Shown piece by piece: positions 29,984 to 38,723 of a stretch of 64,000 bases of DNA. The notes below the pieces were generated by a model. That model did not search any database, was not told where the DNA came from, and was given only the letters and a program-made list of their open reading frames with translations. Origin of the DNA: Shewanella dokdonensis (lineage in GTDB: Bacteria > Pseudomonadota > Gammaproteobacteria > Enterobacterales > Shewanellaceae); assembly GCF_018394335.1 (NCBI RefSeq), contig NZ_CP074572.1, positions 992,001 to 1,056,000 on the forward strand, read 5' to 3'. How positions within the stretch are numbered: position 1 is the first letter of the stretch; each line of letters begins with the position of its first letter. Both the position numbers and the translations under genes were made by a program.

Positions 29984-31690
29984 ATGAAACGCGGCAGCCT
30001 TACCGCCTCCATTTTTTGGCTGATGTTGCTGTTGATCCTACTGTCCAGTGGTCTTGCAACATTTGCCATCATTAGCCTTAGCTACAGTTTAGGGGATGCC
30101 AAAGCCATCAATGCCTCCGGTTCTTTGCGTATGCAAAGTTATCGATTGTTATTTTATGCCAATGCGGGTAGCCATCAGGTTGAAACTAAGATCCAGGAGT
30201 TCGAGACAACGCTTCATTCAGATGCACTCACACGCTCTATGGACTGGTCATCCCCCAAAGCACTAAAACAACAATACCAATTGGTGATCCGTAAGTGGCA
30301 AGTGATGAAAACGTACGCCCAGCAAGAAAACTCCCGGGACTATGCTGCATCGGTAAAGGATTTTGTCGACACCATCGATATGTTGGTTTCAGAGATGGAA
30401 CACCATGCAGCGTTCAAATTACGTTTGCTGGTGCTCAGCCAGATCATTGGGCTCGGCTTGATGCTGGTAATCGCCTTTATCACTGTCCGCTTTATGCGTC
30501 GCAAGGTGGCAGTACCGTTAAGGCAGATGATGGAGTCGGCCAACACCATCGCCAAAGGAGATTTCAATGTCACCTTGCCTGATACCGAATATGTGGAGTT
30601 AAGTGCCTTATCTGAAGCCTTGCACTACACGGTGAAGGAACTGGCAGCCTTGTATGGTGGGCTAGAATCACAAGTACAAGAAAAAACCTTAGCACTGACC
30701 AAAGCCAATAATGAGCTGACGTTTCTCTATGACAATTTGATCATGCTTAATTCGGGTACGCTTAATACCGATTTAATGCGAAAATCATTAATAAAATTAA
30801 GGAACTATGAAAAGCTTTGTCATGTACGCCTGATCATTCAACAAGATGACGAAGAGATGGATATCATCTCGGCTGATGACGAATGGCCACAAAACCAACC
30901 CGCCACCCACTTTGAGGTGAAATTTGAAGGCAAGCGGCTGGGCTATCTGGAAGTGATATCACCAAGGGCGTTGAACGCTGTACTGTTTGAAAATTTTGCC
31001 ATCATGTTGGCGCGCTCCATCATCATCCACAATGCCAGTGAAGAACGGCAACAGCTGGCGTTGCTGGAAGAACGTGCGGTCATTGCCCGTGAGCTTCACG
31101 ACTCGCTAGGACAACTACTGTCGTTTTTAAAGATCCAGATCAGCCTGCTACGTAAAAGTCTCAACGCCAGTTGCCGCACCGATAAAGTCGATAAACAACT
31201 GAACGAACTCAATGACGGTGTCAGCACCGCTTATCTGCAACTGCGGGAACTGCTGTCTACTTTTCGGCTGACGGTCAAAGAACCCAATCTACGCAACGCC
31301 TTGGAGGCCATGCTGGAGCAGTTAAAATCGCAAACCTCAACGCGTATTGTCTTAGACTACAAACTGCCATCACAGCTACTGGCCGCCCACCAGCATATTC
31401 ATATTCTACAATTGACGCGCGAAGCCACACTGAATGCCATCAAACATGCAAATGCCAGCCAAATCAAAGTTTCGTGTGAAAGAAATGCCGATAATATGGT
31501 GCAAATTGAAATCAGTGACGATGGTATTGGCATCAATCATCTCAAGGAGCGAGATCAGCATTTTGGCATAGGGATCATGCATGAGCGCGCCAGCCGCCTT
31601 TCAGGTGAAGTAAGTTTTTCCAGCAACCATGCTGGCGGTACTTCCGTCACCTTGATATTTCCGCCCCAACTGGAGTCAGACAATGACTAA
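29984..31690 (+). CDS. narQ: NarQ-type nitrate/nitrite sensor histidine kinase
   Basis: Membrane sensor for nitrate and nitrite. 568 residues: TM helix (about 12-34), periplasmic four-helix domain with the ligand P-box INASGSLRMQSYR, second TM helix (about 145-167), HAMP, coiled linker, a GAF-like region, then the kinase with the phospho-His in ARELHDSLGQLLSFLKIQ, N-box REATLNAIKHANAS and G-box DDGIGI. It overlaps narP by 8 bases. Its position opposite nrfA fits control of nitrite ammonification. Confidence 0.93.
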   Translation: MKRGSLTASIFWLMLLLILLSSGLATFAIISLSYSLGDAKAINASGSLRMQSYRLLFYANAGSHQVETKIQEFETTLHSDALTRSMDWSSPKALKQQYQLVIRKWQVMKTYAQQENSRDYAASVKDFVDTIDMLVSEMEHHAAFKLRLLVLSQIIGLGLMLVIAFITVRFMRRKVAVPLRQMMESANTIAKGDFNVTLPDTEYVELSALSEALHYTVKELAALYGGLESQVQEKTLALTKANNELTFLYDNLIMLNSGTLNTDLMRKSLIKLRNYEKLCHVRLIIQQDDEEMDIISADDEWPQNQPATHFEVKFEGKRLGYLEVISPRALNAVLFENFAIMLARSIIIHNASEERQQLALLEERAVIARELHDSLGQLLSFLKIQISLLRKSLNASCRTDKVDKQLNELNDGVSTAYLQLRELLSTFRLTVKEPNLRNALEAMLEQLKSQTSTRIVLDYKLPSQLLAAHQHIHILQLTREATLNAIKHANASQIKVSCERNADNMVQIEISDDGIGINHLKERDQHFGIGIMHERASRLSGEVSFSSNHAGGTSVTLIFPPQLESDND

Positions 31691-32309
31691 ACCCTATTCT
31701 GTGTTGGTGGTCGATGATCACCCCTTGTTGCGTCGAGGCATTTGCCAACTGCTAGAGTCAGACGGTGACTTTACCCTGTTTGGCGAGGCTGGTAGCGGCA
31801 TAGATGCATTGTCGGCAATCGTTGACAATGAACCTGACATCATATTGCTCGATCTCAACATGAAAGGGATGTCGGGGCTGGACACACTCAACGCCCTCAG
31901 ACAGGAAGACGTGACTTCGCGGATTGTGATTCTGACGGTATCGGATGCCAAACAGGATGTGGTGCGCTTACTGAAAGCTGGTGCCGATGGCTATCTGCTC
32001 AAAGATACCGAACCCGATCTGTTGTTAGAACAGTTGAAAAAAGCCATGTCTGGGCAACGGGTGATAAGCAGTGAAGTCGCAGAATTTATGCTGGAGATGA
32101 ATAGCAGCAACGAAGAGGACTGGATTGAAGCCCTCACCCCGCGTGAGTTGCAACTACTACAACATTTGGCCGAAGGGCTGAGCAACCGCATGTTATCTGA
32201 AGTGCTGCATATCAGTGAAGGAACCGTCAAGGTGCACGTCAAAAACCTGCTGCGCAAAGCCAACGCCAAATCACGCACCGAAATAGCCGTACGTTACCTA
32301 AACCGCTAA
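31683..32309 (+). CDS. narP: NarP-type response regulator
   Basis: 208-residue NarL/FixJ-family regulator. Receiver domain with acidic pocket VVDDHP, phospho-acceptor Asp57 in LLDLNMKGMSG, and a conserved Lys in YLLKD; LuxR-type helix-turn-helix at the C-terminus (LTPRELQLLQHLAEGLSN, ISEGTVKVHVKNLLRK). Translationally coupled to narQ. Expected targets include nrfA next door. Confidence 0.93.
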   Translation: MTKPYSVLVVDDHPLLRRGICQLLESDGDFTLFGEAGSGIDALSAIVDNEPDIILLDLNMKGMSGLDTLNALRQEDVTSRIVILTVSDAKQDVVRLLKAGADGYLLKDTEPDLLLEQLKKAMSGQRVISSEVAEFMLEMNSSNEEDWIEALTPRELQLLQHLAEGLSNRMLSEVLHISEGTVKVHVKNLLRKANAKSRTEIAVRYLNR

Positions 32310-32327
32310 CGTCAAGAGGGCACGCAT

Positions 32328-32355
32328 AAAGCCAACCACAAAACGTTGGCTTTGC
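32328..32355 (+). terminator. Terminator after narP
   Basis: AAAGCCAAC (32328-32336) pairs with GTTGGCTTT (32345-32353). The T-run is short. Confidence 0.6.
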
Positions 32356-32381
32356 TGTCACCCACTCAACAGACCAACGGC

Positions 32382-32756
32382 TTAGCGGCCAGCGAGATAG
32401 TCACACCAACTCTGTAATACGGCCTGAAAATCTTCTAATCCGCAATCTGCCGCCGATTCCGCATCGTAAAACGATAACCCCTCTTCGGCACTATCGCTGG
32501 GAACGTCATAGCCTAAAACATTGGCGAATACCCGAACCTGCTCAGCGTCCATTTCCAGTGTCAGATCGTGGCCAATCCAGCGCCATTCCTGCAATTTCCC
32601 CTGCTGCAATGCCACAATAGCGGTAGTTAACTGTTCGCACAGCGTTTTGTCTTCTGCCAATTCCTCTGAAAACCAGCGCCCAAGGACTTCATGTTCCATA
32701 CTGAAACGGGCCAACGGCAGACCGGTAATGGGATTGCGCCGAAATTCGTATTCCAT
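32382..32756 (-). CDS. yacL: YacL (UPF0231) family protein
   Basis: 124-residue acidic cytoplasmic protein. It matches the YacL family in MEYEFRRNPITGLPLARFSM, WRWIGHDLTLEMD and the acidic C-terminal region EEGLSFYDAESAADCGLEDF. I start at ATG 32756; a GTG four codons earlier is possible. The molecular role of the family is not established. Confidence 0.88.
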   Translation of the reverse strand: MEYEFRRNPITGLPLARFSMEHEVLGRWFSEELAEDKTLCEQLTTAIVALQQGKLQEWRWIGHDLTLEMDAEQVRVFANVLGYDVPSDSAEEGLSFYDAESAADCGLEDFQAVLQSWCDYLAGR

Positions 32757-32896
32757 GGATTTTCTCACGCAAATGAATTTTCACCGTTAATTTTAACTCA
32801 GCCACCACAGGAATGCTGTTCAATCCTTGCGCCAACACTTCTTTTTCTGGCCTAACTGCGTTAGTTTTTGATTATCAACAGAGATTAGGAGTTTCC

Positions 32897-33865
32897 ATGG
32901 CAGAAGGACTCATCAGCGGTTTACTGCTCAACGGCACGAACGCCAGCCAACACCTGACACTGGAACAAGCTGGCAATTGGCAACCTCAGGACGGTTTGTT
33001 GTGGCTGCATTTTGACTACAAGCATAAAAAAACACGTCACTGGCTGAAAAACATCTGCAAACTGCCACCATTAGAAACTGACGCCTTGCTAGTACAAGAT
33101 ACCCGTCCACGCATTGTCCGAGCGGGCAACGGCCTATTACTGGCGCTGCGGGGCATAAACCTTAATCCAGGTGCGGACCCAGAAGACATGGTGTCAATCC
33201 GTTTGTATATTGATCAGCAAAGGATCATCAGTACCTGTAGTCGTGAATTGTTGTCGGTTAAAGAAATCCAACAAGCCATTAGCGATGGCGGTGGGCCGCA
33301 AAACAGTGGTGATTTTCTGCTGTCACTGTGCGATCGGCTGACCGATCGTAAAATCGATTTTATCGACCAGCTAGAAGACAAGTTGGCCGATATGGAAGAG
33401 TTGCTGGTATCCGGTGAAGGCCGGGAGTTAAGAGTCGATGTGGCAGAACTCAGGCGCCAAACGGTCGTCTTGCGCCGCTATCTGGCACCGCAACGGGAAG
33501 CTTATATCAAGTTGCTCAATGACCCGGCCAACTTGTTTGATGACAGCCAGAAACGGCGCTTTGGCGAGATCAGCGATACGCTGATGCGTGGTATTGAAGA
33601 CCTCGATTCCATCCGTGAACGTGCCACCGTGGCACAGGAAGAACTGCAAAATCGGCAAACCGAGGCGCTGAATCAGCGGTTGTATTTTCTGGCCTTAATC
33701 AGTGCGATTTTCCTGCCGTTGGGGTTTCTCACAGGCTTGCTAGGGGTCAATATTGCCGGGATTCCTGGCGCTGATAGCCACTGGGCATTTGCGGCATTTT
33801 GTGGTTTTCTGCTGTTGTTGGTGGGGTTGCAACTGTGGTTGTTCTATCGTTTCCGCTGGTTGTAA
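32897..33865 (+). CDS. zntB: ZntB-type CorA-family transporter
   Basis: Pentameric inner-membrane metal transporter of the CorA superfamily; ZntB is linked to zinc transport. 322 residues from ATG 32897 (MAEGLISGLLLNG), which has TTAGGAG 6 bases upstream; the frame extends further 5' without a better start. A large cytoplasmic domain precedes two C-terminal TM helices, with GVNIAGIPG in the pore-loop position where CorA has GMN. The basic RFRW tail is typical. Confidence 0.9.
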   Translation: MAEGLISGLLLNGTNASQHLTLEQAGNWQPQDGLLWLHFDYKHKKTRHWLKNICKLPPLETDALLVQDTRPRIVRAGNGLLLALRGINLNPGADPEDMVSIRLYIDQQRIISTCSRELLSVKEIQQAISDGGGPQNSGDFLLSLCDRLTDRKIDFIDQLEDKLADMEELLVSGEGRELRVDVAELRRQTVVLRRYLAPQREAYIKLLNDPANLFDDSQKRRFGEISDTLMRGIEDLDSIRERATVAQEELQNRQTEALNQRLYFLALISAIFLPLGFLTGLLGVNIAGIPGADSHWAFAAFCGFLLLLVGLQLWLFYRFRWL

Positions 33866-33902
33866 CTTTGTGGCTAGTGCCACGGACGCAGTACAGGAAC
33901 AG

Positions 33903-33929
33903 AAAAGGGACGACAAGCGTCCCTTTTCT
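33903..33929. terminator. Bidirectional terminator between zntB and fkpA
   Basis: AAAAGGGACG (33903-33912) and CGTCCCTTTT (33918-33927) form a perfect 10-base stem around ACAAG. Confidence 0.85.
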
Positions 33930-33945
33930 CATTCAAACGGTAATT

Positions 33946-34722
33946 TTATTTGGTCGCATCAGCGGCTGGCTTTTCGGCATCAGCAGCGGGTGTAACGCCC
34001 AACAATTCCACTTCAAAAATCAAGGTGGAGTTGGCAGGAATAGTGCCCATATCGCGGTCACCATAAGCTAGGGCAGCGGGGATCACGAAACGATATTTAG
34101 CGCCCACAGACATCAGTTGTACACCTTCAGTCCAGCCGGGGATAACGCGGTTTAGCGGAAATTCGATAGGTTCGCCACCATGCTTATCTGTGCTGTCAAA
34201 CTCGGTACCATCAAGCAGCATACCTTTGTATTTCACTTTGACAGTATCTTCTGCTTTTGGCTTGGCACCTGTGCCTTCTTGCAGCACTTCATATTGCAGG
34301 CCAGATTCAGTGGTCTTCACCCCGGCTTTGCTCTTGTTTTGCTCCAGATAGTGCTGACCATCTTGCAGATTCTTGTCTGACACTTCTTTGGCTTTGGTCT
34401 GGCGCTTGTCATTTACTTTCTTATCCAGCGCTTCAAGGATTTTTTGCATTTCATCATCCTTGAGCTGAATATTGCCCGCCAGCCCCTGTTTAAACCCTGC
34501 AACAATCAGCTCACGATCAACCGGGATCCCGAGTTCTTCCTGTTCCTTGATATGACCAGCCATGTAACGCCCGATGGAAGCCCCGACACTGTATGCTTCT
34601 TTCTGAGTATCAGTGTTCAGTTGTACATTGGTATCACTTGCGGCGGTTTTCTGTTCCTGGTTACAAGCCGCCAGCCCAATCACAGCCAGCGCTACCAATG
34701 AAAATTTGTAAAATGGTCTCAT
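33946..34722 (-). CDS. fkpA: FkpA/Mip-type FKBP peptidyl-prolyl isomerase lipoprotein
   Basis: Envelope folding catalyst. 258 residues with a lipobox (IGLAACNQE), so probably a lipoprotein, unlike soluble E. coli FkpA. An N-terminal dimerisation domain with helix-rich [13 protein letters not shown] precedes the FKBP domain ([52 protein letters not shown]). slyX lies nearby, as in E. coli. Confidence 0.93.
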   Translation of the reverse strand: MRPFYKFSLVALAVIGLAACNQEQKTAASDTNVQLNTDTQKEAYSVGASIGRYMAGHIKEQEELGIPVDRELIVAGFKQGLAGNIQLKDDEMQKILEALDKKVNDKRQTKAKEVSDKNLQDGQHYLEQNKSKAGVKTTESGLQYEVLQEGTGAKPKAEDTVKVKYKGMLLDGTEFDSTDKHGGEPIEFPLNRVIPGWTEGVQLMSVGAKYRFVIPAALAYGDRDMGTIPANSTLIFEVELLGVTPAADAEKPAADATK

Positions 34723-34892
34723 GAAAAGCTTCCTCGGGATCTTCAGTTGGTTACAATTAACCTAAAATAGTTAGAGCGACTCACTTTATACCAGTTGCCG
34801 ATAACTTACAAAGCGAGCATAACGGCAGCTAGATGATTGCTGCAACGATACATGGTTCACGGAAAACAGACCATTAACGGCAGGACTAGTTC

Positions 34893-35867
34893 ATGGATTT
34901 TTACCGTTTGTTGCAAATTTGTTCGGCATTGCTGCTGGGGGCAATATTGGTGAGCTGTTCACCGTCGCCACTCAGCAGTAAAACGCTGCTAACGGAGCCC
35001 AGTTACAGTGCCAGCCTGTCTCAGGATGGTCAGTATGCCCTGCTCAGTAATAAGGATGGCATCTTCTTCTGGGATGTTAACCAGCCCCAACCACGTTATC
35101 ACTGGATCCAAGGCAGCCAGAACAATGACGTGATTGCCACCGACATCTCTCCCAACAATCAGTATGCCATTACCATGAGCAATGATTCGGTAGCGCTGTG
35201 GCGTACGGCAGATGGCAGCGCCCTCGGCTGGTGGTCGTTACCCGTCACGGCACAAGCGGTTGCAGTTGCTAACAATGGTCAGTTCCTGGCGGGGCTAGCC
35301 GATGGCAGCGTTATGGCGCTCAATCCGCAGCATCAGGTGCTGATAAAATTTCTGGGGCATCATGAAAAGGTCAACAGCGTTGCCATCTCGGCCGACGGCA
35401 GTTTGGCGTTAACGGCAGACAACGCCGCCAAAGTGCTGCTGTGGCATACAGGGAACGCCCAGATTCAACAACAGTGGCAGTTGCCATCGCGAGTGCTAAA
35501 CGTCACCATGAGTCCCGACGGTCGGCTGCTGTTTATGTCAGACAGCACGGGGGATGCTTGGATCCGCGACGGTCTCAGTGGCAAAACCATCAGTAAATTG
35601 AAAATTACCACCCGACAGATGAACTTTTCCAGCGCCCGCTTTATCCAAAACAACACGCGTTTGCTGACTGGCACCCCCGCCAGAGAACTACAGCTATGGC
35701 AGACTGCCACTGGCAAAAAAATCGCCAGCTGGCAGGTTTCTTTACCGAACAAGCCACTGCCACAGAGCGCGGTGGTTTACTCTGTGTCACAATGGCAGGG
35801 AAATAGTGTCCAGAGTCTCAGCAGCACCAGCTTACTGGAGCGCTGGCAAATACCGGAACAGAGGTAG
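34893..35867 (+). CDS. WD40-like beta-propeller lipoprotein
   Basis: 324 residues with signal and lipobox (GAILVSCSPS). The rest is a run of WD-like repeats, seen as DISPNNQYAITMSNDSVALW, AISADGSLALTADNAAKVLLW and TMSPDGRLLFMSD, enough for a seven-bladed propeller. It ends 3 bases before slyX and is probably co-transcribed. The partner is unknown; an envelope scaffold or assembly role is inference. Confidence 0.8.
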   Translation: MDFYRLLQICSALLLGAILVSCSPSPLSSKTLLTEPSYSASLSQDGQYALLSNKDGIFFWDVNQPQPRYHWIQGSQNNDVIATDISPNNQYAITMSNDSVALWRTADGSALGWWSLPVTAQAVAVANNGQFLAGLADGSVMALNPQHQVLIKFLGHHEKVNSVAISADGSLALTADNAAKVLLWHTGNAQIQQQWQLPSRVLNVTMSPDGRLLFMSDSTGDAWIRDGLSGKTISKLKITTRQMNFSSARFIQNNTRLLTGTPARELQLWQTATGKKIASWQVSLPNKPLPQSAVVYSVSQWQGNSVQSLSSTSLLERWQIPEQR

Positions 35868-35870
35868 AAA

Positions 35871-36083
35871 ATGCAACAAACGGCGAACAGGATCGAAGAA
35901 CTGGAAACCAAATTGGCATTTCAGGAGATCACACTGGAAGAGCTGAATCAAGAGGTTATCGCCCTAAATAAAGTCGTAGCGGAACAGCAATTCCAGTTAC
36001 AATTGATCATTTCCAAACTGAAAGTCATTGAACCAAGCAATATTGCGACCCAAGGTGAAGAAACGCCGCCACCGCATTATTAA
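35871..36083 (+). CDS. slyX: SlyX protein
   Basis: 70-residue coiled-coil protein ([20 protein letters not shown]) with a Pro-rich C-terminus PPPHY, typical of SlyX. It is found near fkpA in many gammaproteobacteria. Function is not established. Confidence 0.92.
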   Translation: MQQTANRIEELETKLAFQEITLEELNQEVIALNKVVAEQQFQLQLIISKLKVIEPSNIATQGEETPPPHY

Positions 36084-36122
36084 TGCGGGCAGCGCTTGTC
36101 ACCAGAAACTGAGGGATAACGG

Positions 36123-36608
36123 ATGCTGACCATAATGACCCATGGACAGGCAGTATTGACGCAGACAGCCGCACCTGTAACTGTGTTCGACGATGCGTTG
36201 CGCGCGTTGGCTGACGAGATGCTGCAAACCATGAAAGCCGCTAACGGTGTCGGGATTGCAGCACCTCAGGTTAACCGCAGTGTGCAGTTATTCATCATGG
36301 CTTCTAATCCCAACCCACGTTACCCAGATGCGCCAGTGATGCCACCACAAGTGGTGATCAACCCGCAAGTGTTGCGCTGCTCGACTGAGATGGTCGACGG
36401 TGATGAAGGCTGTCTATCACTTCCAGGCGAGCGCTGCAGCATTCTGCGACATCAGGCACTGGAAGTGCGCTATCAGGATTTGACCGGAGAGTGGTGCCAG
36501 GAGCAACTAACGGGATTTATCGCCCGCATCTTTCAGCATGAATTTGACCATCTTAATGGCATTACCCTCCGAGAAAGACTGGCATTGCAGCAGGAGACAC
36601 AACAGTGA
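36123..36608 (+). CDS. Peptide deformylase
   Basis: Removes the formyl group from N-terminal methionine. 161 residues with the three family motifs: GVGIAAPQV, EGCLSLPG (metal Cys) and QHEFDHLNG (metal His residues and catalytic Glu). There is no fmt next to it, so this may be a secondary copy beside the main def gene elsewhere. The stop overlaps the next lipoprotein start. Confidence 0.92.
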   Translation: MLTIMTHGQAVLTQTAAPVTVFDDALRALADEMLQTMKAANGVGIAAPQVNRSVQLFIMASNPNPRYPDAPVMPPQVVINPQVLRCSTEMVDGDEGCLSLPGERCSILRHQALEVRYQDLTGEWCQEQLTGFIARIFQHEFDHLNGITLRERLALQQETQQ

Positions 36609-37963
36609 GATTGCGCCGTTTTCGCTGCTGGCCATGGTTACTCTTACTCTTGTTACTACAAGGTTGTGCCTATAACAGCGTACTGATTGCCTATCCGAGC
36701 CAACTGGCAGAAACCAAAAAGCCCTTAATTCTGCCGAGCCCAAAGCCACTATCAACAAACTGGCAGACGGTATCAGCAGTCGAGATGGCTTACTTTACGC
36801 GGAAGAAGCCGGTCGGGTGGCACAAATAGCGGGCGATTTCACGGCCAGTAAGGATTTTTATCAGGCGGCCGTAAACGACTATGAAAAATATGACGCTCAG
36901 GCACAGATAAGTCTGTCAGATGTTGGCGCTAAAGGTAGCAGCCTGCTAGTCAATGATAACGTCATCCCTTATCGCGGCCCAGGTTATGAGCGCATTTTGG
37001 TGCATCAGTATCAAGCGCTCAATTACCTGTTCAGCGGCGATACGGCTGGAGCCTTAGTAGAAGTTCGCCGCAGCAACGAACTGCAACAGTTAGAACAACA
37101 GCGCTATGAAGCCTCCAGCAAAACGGTGCAGCAGATGGAAAACGGTACCGTAAGTGCCGAGATGGCGCGTCTCAGCCAGGCATCGGGAAATCTGACCAGC
37201 TCATTTCTCAGTGCCTACAGCTATTATGTCACTGGACTGCTGCACGAACTGCTGGGCGAAGCTAACGATGCCTTTATCGACTACCGTAAAGCGGCGCAGC
37301 TAGCACCAGAAAACCCCTATATCCAACAGGATTTAGTCAGGCTCGCCAAAGCCTTACAGATGCCACAGTACGATGAGTTCCGCCAGCGTTGGGGAAGCCC
37401 AACACCCCGCTGCCAACCAGGGGAAAGTGGTGTTTATTGTGGAGCAGGGATTTGTGCCTTACAAAGACAGTTTTGGCGTGCCCTTTACTATCAATGGCAA
37501 TTGGCAAACTATCTCGCTGCCAACCTATCGAGGCAATTATCTCTCGCCCAGTGGTGATACCATTAACGGCCTGGGAACGCCTTTAGTTACCGCGCCCGTA
37601 GTCAATATCGGCGCACTGGCGATGACGGCATTGAAAGAACAATTACCTTGGTTGTTGGCGCGGCAAGTCGCCCGAGTTTACGCTAAATCTGAACTCGCAC
37701 GGCAAGCGGAAGGTCGTAATGGTCAGACGGTTGGCAGTGTTCTGATGCAGATTTTCAACGTGGTAACAGAACAGGCTGATCGCCGCAGTTGGTTAACCCT
37801 GCCCGCAGCGGCACAGATAGCCCACAGCTATGTAAATGCCGGCACTTATCAGATAAATCTGCTGCACGGTACGACAGAGATTCAGGTTCAGCGTGGTAAA
37901 ACTACGCTGGTTTGGGTAATAGATACTGGCAATGTGACGCGTTTTTATACTAGATTGATTTGA
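36605..37963 (+). CDS. COG3014-like TPR lipoprotein (two frameshifts)
   Basis: Predicted outer-membrane lipoprotein with a Leu-rich signal and lipobox LLQGCAYN. The frame shifts at the A-run 36716-36720 (one missing base), after which it reads ALNSAEPKATINKLADGISS; and again at the G-run 37391-37394 (net two missing or one extra), continuing as EAQHPAANQGKVVFIVEQG. The repaired protein is about 453 residues, with TPR-like helices (AFIDYRKAAQLAPENPYIQ) and a C-terminal beta-rich domain. In related genomes such proteins neighbour an LpoB homologue, as here. Confidence 0.8.
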
Positions 37964-37985
37964 CAACATGGAAATGGAACGGACT

Positions 37986-38579
37986 ATGAAACACTTTAAG
38001 TTGCTTATACTGATGGCGATGGCTATTGGGCTCTCCGCCTGTCAATCCAAGGTGGAATATGGTGATGCCACCGAAGTGGAAACCGTCAACGAGAATTTCG
38101 GCTCTACCGATCTGCAAGCGATTACCGACAAGATGGTAGACAGCATGATGACCTTCCCATCGGTAGTGGCACTCACCGCCAACAGTCGGCCCATTATTTT
38201 TGTGGATTCCATCAAGAATAAAACTTCAGAACATATCGATACCGAATCGGTCACCGATTCCATCAGTAACAAATTACTGCGCTCCGGTAAATTCCGCTTT
38301 ATCGATATGACCAAAGTCGATTCAGTTCGCAAACAACTGGATTATCAGAATAATGCGGGCATGGTCGATCCTTCTACCGCCATCAAGTTTGGTCGTCAGA
38401 TCGGCGCGCAATATATGCTTTACGGCAACTTATCCAGCATAGTTAAGCAGGATGGCAGCACTAAAGACGTCTATTACAAGATGACCATGCGGCTGATGGA
38501 TCTGGAAACCGGGCTGATCGAATGGTCAGACGAGAAAGAGATCCGCAAGACCCGTAGCAAATCGTTCCTCGGACTGTAA
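37986..38579 (+). CDS. lpoB: LpoB-like penicillin-binding protein activator lipoprotein
   Basis: 197 residues from ATG 37986 with lipobox IGLSACQSK; an ATG six codons earlier is possible. The fold matches LpoB/YcfM: RPIIFVDSIKNKTSEHIDT, DSISNKLLRSGKFRFID, QIGAQYMLYGNLS. In E. coli LpoB reaches through the peptidoglycan to activate PBP1b; mrcB is present at 47-49 kb in this window. The symbol is by homology only. Confidence 0.82.
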   Translation: MKHFKLLILMAMAIGLSACQSKVEYGDATEVETVNENFGSTDLQAITDKMVDSMMTFPSVVALTANSRPIIFVDSIKNKTSEHIDTESVTDSISNKLLRSGKFRFIDMTKVDSVRKQLDYQNNAGMVDPSTAIKFGRQIGAQYMLYGNLSSIVKQDGSTKDVYYKMTMRLMDLETGLIEWSDEKEIRKTRSKSFLGL

Positions 38580-38595
38580 GCCGAAACTGCCAATG

Positions 38596-38620
38596 AAGCC
38601 GCCGACTGGCGGCTTTTTTG
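38596..38620 (+). terminator. Terminator after the lpoB-like gene
   Basis: GCCGCC (38598-38603) pairs with GGCGGC (38608-38613) around GACT, followed by six T. Confidence 0.9.
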
Positions 38621-38723
38621 TAACACTTCTGTTTTGGTATTTAACAGTATTTGACGTAAGTTATAACGCTGGCTCGAAAAGCCACCTTCAAGACAAACAC
38701 AACAAAATAGCAAGGAATCAACA

